Assembly (NCBI GenBank): GCA_035254305.1
Contig: DATFAS010000108.1
Location: forward strand, 1-11,008
DNA length: 11,008 bases
Direction: 5' to 3'
DNA from: DATFAS01 sp035254305
GTDB lineage: Bacteria > Bacillota > Bacilli > Aneurinibacillales > RAOX-1
Each line of letters opens with the position of its first letter. Within the stretch, counting starts at the first letter, position 1. Below, in pieces: positions 5,547 through 11,008 of the stretch. The notes under the pieces were generated by a model. It saw only the letters and a program-made list of their open reading frames with translations. It was not told the origin of the DNA and made no database searches. The translations under genes and the position numbers were made by a program.

Positions 5547-5942
5547 CTATTTCAGATGGGATCGATACCCACTTGATTTATTCTCTTGTTTTTTAGGATC
5601 AGCAAATCGCTTCTCTGCCTCGGATGCAAGTTGATTTATCGTTTCAGTACATTTACTGCAGGTTTTTCCCTTTTTAATCATAGCCCCGCAAGACTCACAA
5701 GAATATTCGATATTCGGATTATCCGAAATAATAATCCTTCCTTCTATAATATACTTACGAATTTGTGGGATCGGTACCTTCGTTGCCTCAGATAATTCAA
5801 CTAACGTACATCCTTTGTTCTCACGTAAATAATTTGCTAAGGATAGATATTCTTCTTCTTCTCTCCTAATACAATCTGGGCATATATTTCTTAGCTTCAC
5901 GAATAGTTTCCCACATTTAGAACAGTTACCAAGCTGTGCCAA
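5547..5942 (-). CDS. YvyF-like flagellar operon zinc-finger protein (TIGR03826 type)
   Basis: This small protein (131 residues from the chosen start) has two four-cysteine zinc-binding knuckles: CxxC...CxxC near the N-terminus (Cys7, 10, 21, 24) and again near the C-terminus (Cys82, 85, 95, 98). Between them lies a helix-turn-helix-like segment (about 44-66, TLVELSEATKVPIPQIRKYI). This layout is typical of the YvyF flagellar operon proteins that sit next to flgM in Bacillus; their biochemical role is not known. The start is uncertain: TTG 5942 has GGGTGA five bases upstream and gives the family-like beginning M-A-Q-L-G-N-C, while GTG 5951 adds three residues with a weaker site. It is the last gene of the fli operon, 17 bases after cheY, with no flgM in the window. 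Confidence 0.78.
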   Translation of the reverse strand: MAQLGNCSKCGKLFVKLRNICPDCIRREEEEYLSLANYLRENKGCTLVELSEATKVPIPQIRKYIIEGRIIISDNPNIEYSCESCGAMIKKGKTCSKCTETINQLASEAEKRFADPKKQENKSSGYRSHLK

Positions 5943-5959
5943 GTGAATCACCCATTTCT

Positions 5960-6325
5960 CTAGATTCCCATTACCTTCTTAATTGATTCCATTACCCGAT
6001 CTGGTTGGAAGGGTTTCACTATGAAATCTTTAGCCCCGGCCTGGATCGCCTCCAAAACCATAGGTTGTTGTCCCATAGCGGAACACATAATGATCTTGGC
6101 TTGAGGATTAAGAGATCGAATCTCTTTCACAGCAGAAATCCCATCCTTCTCTGGCATGGTAATATCCATCGTAACAATATCAGGACTTAATTCTTTATAC
6201 TTATCCACTGCCTCGTTACCATTGGCTGCTTCCCCTACTACTTCGACCCCATTTTTAGTGAGAATATCCTTTAACATCATCCGCATGAATGCCGCATCAT
6301 CAACAACCAAAACTCTAGCAGACAT
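5960..6325 (-). CDS. cheY: Chemotaxis response regulator CheY
   Basis: CheY (121 residues, a single receiver domain) is phosphorylated by CheA and binds the FliM/FliY switch to set rotation direction. All catalytic residues are present: Asp9-Asp10 (metal site), Asp54 in TMDITMPEKDG (phosphorylation), Ser82 in MCSAMG (the Thr/Ser switch position) and Lys104 in FIVKPF. The sequence resembles B. subtilis CheY across its length, including VDDAAFMRMMLKDIL. There is no output domain. The start at ATG 6325 has GAAGGAGGG six bases upstream. It lies 18 bases after fliY, as in Bacillus, but is followed by a yvyF-like gene in place of fliO/fliZ. Confidence 0.97.
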   Translation of the reverse strand: MSARVLVVDDAAFMRMMLKDILTKNGVEVVGEAANGNEAVDKYKELSPDIVTMDITMPEKDGISAVKEIRSLNPQAKIIMCSAMGQQPMVLEAIQAGAKDFIVKPFQPDRVMESIKKVMGI

Positions 6326-6343
6326 TTTAAGCCCTCCTTCTTT

Positions 6344-7472
<1,129 letters not shown>

Positions 7473-7480
<8 letters not shown>

Positions 7481-8453
7481 GTTCATCCTCCCCTTCCGTT
7501 TGAATGACTTGCTCTACTTGGATGGCATAGTGGCCTTTTTGTATTCCAGGGTTGGCAAGAAAACGAGTTTGCCCACCAACTTTAACCTTTATTTTCCCAG
7601 CATGAATCCCAATAACGTCTCCCACTTGAAGATTCAATATATCATTGATCTGTACAGTGGCTTCACCAATCTCTGCAATGACGGGAACATGAACATGTTC
7701 AATCTTCTTCTTCAATGAACTTTCCATAACAGGATCATGGGCTTTCGATATGGACAGCCATTGATGAGTAGATAACTTCGGCATCACCGGTTCAAGCATT
7801 AAATGGGGGAGACACATTGTTATTCTTCCTGTAACATCCCCAATTTTTGCACTCAATGATATCAGAATTACCGTATCATTCTGAGAAGCAATCTGAATAA
7901 ATTGTGGATTGGACTCCATTGTTTCCCATTTCACACGGACATTCTCGATATTTTGCCAAGCCTCTTGATAGATACTTGATGTTCTAGTAAAGATCTTTTG
8001 CATCAGATTCATTTCAATCTCGGTTAATGAACCATTCCGATTTACCGGTTCCCCTTGTCCGCCTAACATCCTCTCAATCATGGCATAGGTAACGTGGGGG
8101 TTGATTTCCATAACCATTTTTCCATCCATTGGTTGAATCTCAAACACATTGATGATCGTACGAGTTGGGATAGACGCGATGAATTCATGGTATGTGACTT
8201 GATCAACTAAATCGATCTCAATTTGGACAAATGTCCGTAATTGTGCGGATAAATAGGACGTTAACAATCGAGTGAAATTTTCGTGAATACGCGTGATACT
8301 CCGAAGCTGCTCTTTGGAATAACGCAGCGCACGTTTGAAATCATAGATCTTAACCTTTTCCTTGGTTTCCGTCATGTCGGTCGCTTGGATTTCACCTGAA
8401 TTTAAGGCCGATAACAGCTGATCGATTTCTTGTTGTGATAATACCTCTGCCAA
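7473..8453 (-). CDS. fliM: Flagellar motor switch protein FliM
   Basis: FliM (326 residues, normal length) forms the C-ring with FliG and FliY and binds CheY-P. The N-terminal CheY-P-binding peptide is clear (LSQQEIDQLL, 5-14). The CheC-like middle domain includes the FliG-contact GGQG (131-134) after MIERML and the conserved RIHENFTRLLTSYLSAQLR helix region (55-73). The C-terminal SpoA domain spans about 250-320. The start is TTG 8453, with AGGAGG seven bases upstream; no in-frame ATG would keep the N-terminal peptide. It follows fliL after 27 bases and overlaps fliY by eight bases. Confidence 0.97.
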
Positions 8454-8480
8454 AAGGCATCCTCCTAACTCTTCCTTGAG

Positions 8481-8903
8481 TTACTGAATGATCTTGTTAG
8501 TGATAAAGACTTTTTCCACTTGACCATTTTGCATCAGCAAATTAACCTGTTTTTTCAACTGATCTTCCAATTTAGCCATCCCATCAGGATTTTGTACCTC
8601 TTCAGCTGTCATAGAAGAAGCTAATCGCAAGGCAATATTTCTCACTTGGAAATTGCGCTTGGCTAATTCCTCTTTCGCCTTCTTACTATTTGTCTGCATC
8701 TGAAAACGTAATTGGATAAATCCATCTGTTTTCAAGTTGGTAGTGAGTGGTTCAGTATCTACCATGGTCTCAAGGATCGCATCCGCATTTAGCTCAACTG
8801 GTTGTTCCTTAGTAGTAGATCGGTGAAGAAAATACCAGGCCACACCAAGAAAGATCAATACAGCAACGAGAACGATTATAATAGGCAGTAATTTTTTTTT
8901 CAT
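8481..8903 (-). CDS. fliL: Flagellar basal body-associated protein FliL
   Basis: This 140-residue protein sits in the classical fliL position, directly before fliM and fliY. It has a Lys-rich start (MKKK), one membrane segment (about 5-26), a short linker and an extracellular domain beginning VDTEPLTTNLKTDGFIQLRF and ending VFITNKIIQ. FliL supports stator function at the basal body and associates with MotA/MotB. The start at ATG 8903 has GTGGAG five bases upstream. The ATG is followed by nine A residues in a row (three AAA codons), a possible slippage site. A second FliL-like gene lies at 2605-3036. Confidence 0.9.
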   Translation of the reverse strand: MKKKLLPIIIVLVAVLIFLGVAWYFLHRSTTKEQPVELNADAILETMVDTEPLTTNLKTDGFIQLRFQMQTNSKKAKEELAKRNFQVRNIALRLASSMTAEEVQNPDGMAKLEDQLKKQVNLLMQNGQVEKVFITNKIIQ

Positions 8904-8925
8904 GAGTACTCCACTCTATCATTTG

Positions 8926-8952
8926 TTAGGAAGCCTTATGCAGGCTTCCTAA
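8926..8952. other. 11-bp intercistronic hairpin between flgE and fliL
   Basis: TTAGGAAGCCT (8926-8936) pairs perfectly with AGGCTTCCTAA (8942-8952) around a five-base loop. It begins 11 bases after the flgE stop on the coding strand and ends 22 bases before the fliL start. There is no T tract on the minus strand, so full termination is unlikely. It could protect the 3' end of flgE-containing mRNA, mark a processing site, or reduce readthrough, letting the abundant hook protein be made in excess of the switch proteins. Confidence 0.75.
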
Positions 8953-8963
8953 AATTGAAAGAT

Positions 8964-9785
8964 TTATCTCTTTAGATTAACAACCTCTTCTAATATGGAG
9001 TCCGATGTTGTAATAGTTCTTGCATTCGCCTGGAAACCACGCTGTGCTACAATCATTTCAGTGAATTCTTCAGTTAGGTCAACGTTGGACATTTCGAGAA
9101 CGCCGGATTGAATTTGGCCACCTTTAACTGTGGAATCATTAATGGCACCAATTGTAGGTTTTCCAGAGTTTGTTGTTTCACGGAATAAAGTGCTTCCAAC
9201 CTTTTCTAACCCCCCGGGGTTCGATACAATAGCTGTTGCGATTGTAGGTAATGTGTCATCAATCGAATCATCTGCCTTTTTAATAGCTGTAACTTTACCA
9301 TTAGAATCAATAGAATATGAAGAATATTGATCTGAAGGAATTTTAATCGTGCTCGTTCCATCCCCTGCCATAACGAAATAACCATTAGAATTAACTAGAT
9401 AGCCATTTGCATCTCTTGTAAAATTCCCCGCCCGAGTAAGATAGGCTGGTGAACCACTATCACTTGGTGAGACAACAAAAAATGCATCCCCATCAATAGC
9501 TAAATCCGTTCCAACATTAGTAGTCATAGGGCTTCCAGGTGTATGTATGACATCAATGGATCCAGTCTTCACACCTAGACCTATCTGTTTAGGGTTAACC
9601 CCTCCCGTTGGTGTATCTGTAGGCGCTGTTGCCCCAGTAACATTCTGACTTAATATATCCTGAAACATGACACGGCTTTTCTTATATCCAACGGTATTGG
9701 CATTGGCAACGTTGTTTCCAATTACATCTAGCTTAGTTTGGAATCCCTTCATCCCTGACACACCAGAATATAGTGATTTTAACAT
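8964..9785 (-). CDS. flgE: Flagellar hook protein FlgE (short Bacillus type)
   Basis: This 273-residue axial protein polymerises into the hook. It begins MLKSLYSGVSGMKGFQTKLD, contains IGNNVANANTVGYKKSRVMF (22-41), a LAIDGDAFF segment (about 95-103) and a C-terminal SNVDLTEEFTEMIVAQRGFQ with the closing TTSDSILEEVVNLKR. These segments recall B. subtilis FlgE, which is also short (about 264 residues) compared with about 400 in enteric bacteria. Position after fliK and flgD, the hook-length and hook-cap genes, supports hook over rod identity, although automatic pipelines often name it FlgG. The start at ATG 9785 has AAGGAGG eight bases upstream. The swrD/flbD gene expected next in Bacillus is not present. 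Confidence 0.93.
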   Translation of the reverse strand: MLKSLYSGVSGMKGFQTKLDVIGNNVANANTVGYKKSRVMFQDILSQNVTGATAPTDTPTGGVNPKQIGLGVKTGSIDVIHTPGSPMTTNVGTDLAIDGDAFFVVSPSDSGSPAYLTRAGNFTRDANGYLVNSNGYFVMAGDGTSTIKIPSDQYSSYSIDSNGKVTAIKKADDSIDDTLPTIATAIVSNPGGLEKVGSTLFRETTNSGKPTIGAINDSTVKGGQIQSGVLEMSNVDLTEEFTEMIVAQRGFQANARTITTSDSILEEVVNLKR

Positions 9786-9831
9786 ATGAATTCCTCCTTA
9801 TAATGGGAATATCTATACTGATGGATTAATT

Positions 9832-10533
9832 TTAATTAGAAGTTGTACTTGTACTGGTTGTACCTGAGCCCGTCGAATTTGAATTCGTTGTGTTTGTATT
9901 CGTTGAACTTGAATCGGTAGTACCCGTTCCTGTTATACTTGAGTTTGCTGTACTCGAACCCGTTGTACTTGTATCTGTCGTAGCTGTACCCGTTGAACTT
10001 CCAGTTGTGCTCGTACTTGTTGTACTTGTTCCAGTTGTATCCGAGTTTGTTGTTGTGCTACTATTTTGGGTTGCTGCAGCAACTTCTTTTATTTGATTCA
10101 CCTGATCGGTAGGAACTTTTTGATTTCCAATCAAATAATAATAGCTCCCATCTTGACTAGATACTCCAGACACAACACCTGTTGAAGTGGCTTGGGTAGT
10201 AGAGTCTTTCCAAGTGATCTCTTTGCCAATAGTGGAAGAGAACTGACTCAACGCCATTTGCTGTGTATTGGCATCTGATTTACTCGCAAAATCCTCTAAT
10301 GTTTTATTCATATTCGTCATTTGCTCAAGCGTGCTAAACTGCGCCATCTGTGCGATAAAATCCTTATCCTGTAGTGGATTAGCAGGATCTTGATTGGACA
10401 ATTGAATCGTTAAGATCTTCAGAAAGTCATCTTTGCCCAGCTGATTAGGCTTATTCGTAGTTGTCGAAGTTTGCGAAGTTGAACTTGAAGTTGAAGTCGT
10501 TGTTGCTGTGGGGATACCCACTGAACTACTCAT
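9832..10533 (-). CDS. flgD: Flagellar hook cap/assembly protein FlgD with a long Ser/Thr-rich tail
   Basis: FlgD caps the growing hook and helps FlgE subunits fold in. The conserved core is residues 31-150: the LGKDDFLKILTIQLSNQDP start (32-50), NPLQDKDFIAQMAQFSTLEQ (52-71), a small beta region (IGKEITW, TGVVSGV, YYYLIGNQKV) and VNQIKEV. This equals the whole length of B. subtilis FlgD (about 140). It is followed by a 77-residue tail (157-233) made almost only of Ser, Thr, Gly, Asn and Asp, with no predicted fold. A shorter Ser/Thr-rich stretch (9-27) precedes the core. The start at ATG 10533 has GAAGGGGTG eight bases upstream. It follows fliK after 16 bases. Confidence 0.92.
   Translation of the reverse strand: MSSSVGIPTATTTSTSSSTSQTSTTTNKPNQLGKDDFLKILTIQLSNQDPANPLQDKDFIAQMAQFSTLEQMTNMNKTLEDFASKSDANTQQMALSQFSSTIGKEITWKDSTTQATSTGVVSGVSSQDGSYYYLIGNQKVPTDQVNQIKEVAAATQNSSTTTNSDTTGTSTTSTSTTGSSTGTATTDTSTTGSSTANSSITGTGTTDSSSTNTNTTNSNSTGSGTTSTSTTSN
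9835..10065. repeat. Low-complexity short-period repeat encoding the FlgD tail
   Basis: These 231 bases are built from degenerate six-base pieces (on the plus strand, variants of GTACTT, CCCGTT, GAACTT and GTTGTA) that encode alternating Ser/Thr with Gly, Asn, Asp or Ala. The pieces recur in larger groups without a strict period, and third positions vary, as in an old, diverged tandem expansion. The units are multiples of three, so length changes would keep the frame. Confidence 0.8.
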
Positions 10534-10549
10534 TATTCATACACCCCTT

Positions 10550-11008
10550 CTACGCCGAAAAGTCAATTCGGGAGGATCCTGATCCAGGAGACGTTCCTCC
10601 GTATGTACTAGTCGTTGGATTTACCTGCTCTATTTCCTCTAGATTTTGATCCTTTCCTTTTCGATTTGAACGAGTTGACGAGGAAGAGGATTGATCTCTA
10701 GTGGAGCTATTGCCACCACCCGAAAACATAAAATTCGTTGAACTTGAATCCGTTGTTGAAGGAACCTGATAAGAAACATCTAACTTCTGAACCACAAATC
10801 CTTGCTGTTGCAAGGTATCCTTCAGTTGGTGAAGTTGACCTTCTATTGCTTCTTTCCCCATTAAGGTATTGGTAATAATCTCTGCTGACAGTTGCCCTTG
10901 ATGGGAAGTAATTCGGATATCTACTTGCCCTAAATGTTGAGGATACAGAGAGAACTTAGCCTCAGTCACACCTTGCACATTATTGGTAAATTTTATTTGA
11001 TGATTAAC
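10550..11008 (-). CDS. fliK: Flagellar hook-length control protein FliK, C-terminal part (start beyond right edge)
   Basis: The frame is open to the right edge and its true start lies outside the window. The visible 152 residues begin VNHQIKFTNNVQGVTEAKFS and continue LYPQHLGQVDIRITSHQGQ, matching the FliK C-terminal (Flg_hook) domain pattern in which A-x-F-x-L-x-P-x-x-L-G-x-V-x-V is followed by a helix pair (here IEGQLHQLKDTLQQQGF and VQKLDV). This domain switches the export gate (FlhB) from hook to filament substrates when the hook is complete. After it comes a tail of about 65 residues rich in Ser, Thr, Gly and charged residues, ending RIDFSA. The GTG at 10978 is inside the domain and not a real start. 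Its place directly before flgD and flgE agrees with fliK. Confidence 0.88.
   Translation of the reverse strand, partial: VNHQIKFTNNVQGVTEAKFSLYPQHLGQVDIRITSHQGQLSAEIITNTLMGKEAIEGQLHQLKDTLQQQGFVVQKLDVSYQVPSTTDSSSTNFMFSGGGNSSTRDQSSSSSTRSNRKGKDQNLEEIEQVNPTTSTYGGTSPGSGSSRIDFSA

Noticed and set aside
7484..7486. Upstream in-frame ATG as the fliY start
   Set aside because: It touches the GGAGG with no spacing; the ATG at 7480 has six bases of spacing.
8926..8952. Intrinsic terminator between flgE and fliL
   Set aside because: The stem is good but no T tract follows on the minus strand, and fliL, fliM and fliY have no visible promoter of their own in the gap.
9835..10065. Possible CRISPR-like or other spaced repeat array
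   Set aside because: The repeats are six-base degenerate pieces inside a conserved coding frame, with no constant repeat or unique spacers.
9890..10096. Plus-strand open frame of 68 codons rich in Val and Leu, looking like a membrane peptide
   Set aside because: It is the antisense of the flgD Ser/Thr tail; Ser/Thr/Asn codons read backwards give Val, Leu and Phe. No ribosome site or other gene signal supports it.

Overview
This window is a chromosomal motility and chemotaxis locus from a low-to-moderate GC Gram-positive bacterium, most likely a Bacillales-type member of the Bacillota; the genus cannot be fixed from the sequence. The pointers are the switch protein FliY in place of a plain FliN, a CheY that reads almost like Bacillus CheY, the two-protein FlhO/FlhP rod pair, a short Bacillus-type hook protein, YvyF-, SwrB- and YaaR-family proteins, strong AGGAGG ribosome sites with many TTG/GTG starts, and sigma-D-like promoters (TAAA-N15-TCCGA).

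Layout, left to right. (1) Bases 1-83, minus strand: the first 27 codons of csrA, running off the left edge, preceded by two tandem sigma-D-like promoters in a roughly 330-base intergenic region. (2) Bases 417-3516, minus strand: a five-gene operon read leftwards, yaaR-like (DUF327), a second fliL-like gene, a swrB-like gene, flhO and flhP, closed by a hairpin plus an intrinsic terminator. (3) Bases 3517-3861: a divergent control region. (4) Bases 3862-5439, plus strand: motA and motB. (5) Bases 5443-5538: a long bidirectional terminator and a second minus-strand terminator between convergent operons. (6) Bases 5547-11008, minus strand: the late part of a fla/che-type operon read leftwards, fliK (3' part only), flgD, flgE, fliL, fliM, fliY, cheY and a yvyF-like gene.

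The products work together in the flagellum. FliK and FlgD control hook assembly, FlgE builds the hook, and FlhO/FlhP form the distal rod. FliM/FliY form the switch that reads CheY-P. MotA/MotB are the stator, and the two FliL-like proteins are probable stator-associated membrane proteins. SwrB-like probably helps activate the export machine, and CsrA probably belongs to flagellin translational control. The gene order differs from the Bacillus subtilis arrangement. After cheY the operon ends at a yvyF-like gene and terminators instead of going on to fliO-P-Q-R-flhB. The small swrD gene expected between flgE and fliL is absent, replaced by an 11-bp hairpin.

I see no sign of a defence system, phage, insertion sequence or CRISPR array. 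The points most worth a second look are the YaaR-like and second FliL-like genes in the rod operon, the long Ser/Thr-rich tail of FlgD, the tandem sigma-D promoters of csrA, and an 11-base motif shared upstream of two sigma-D-like promoters.
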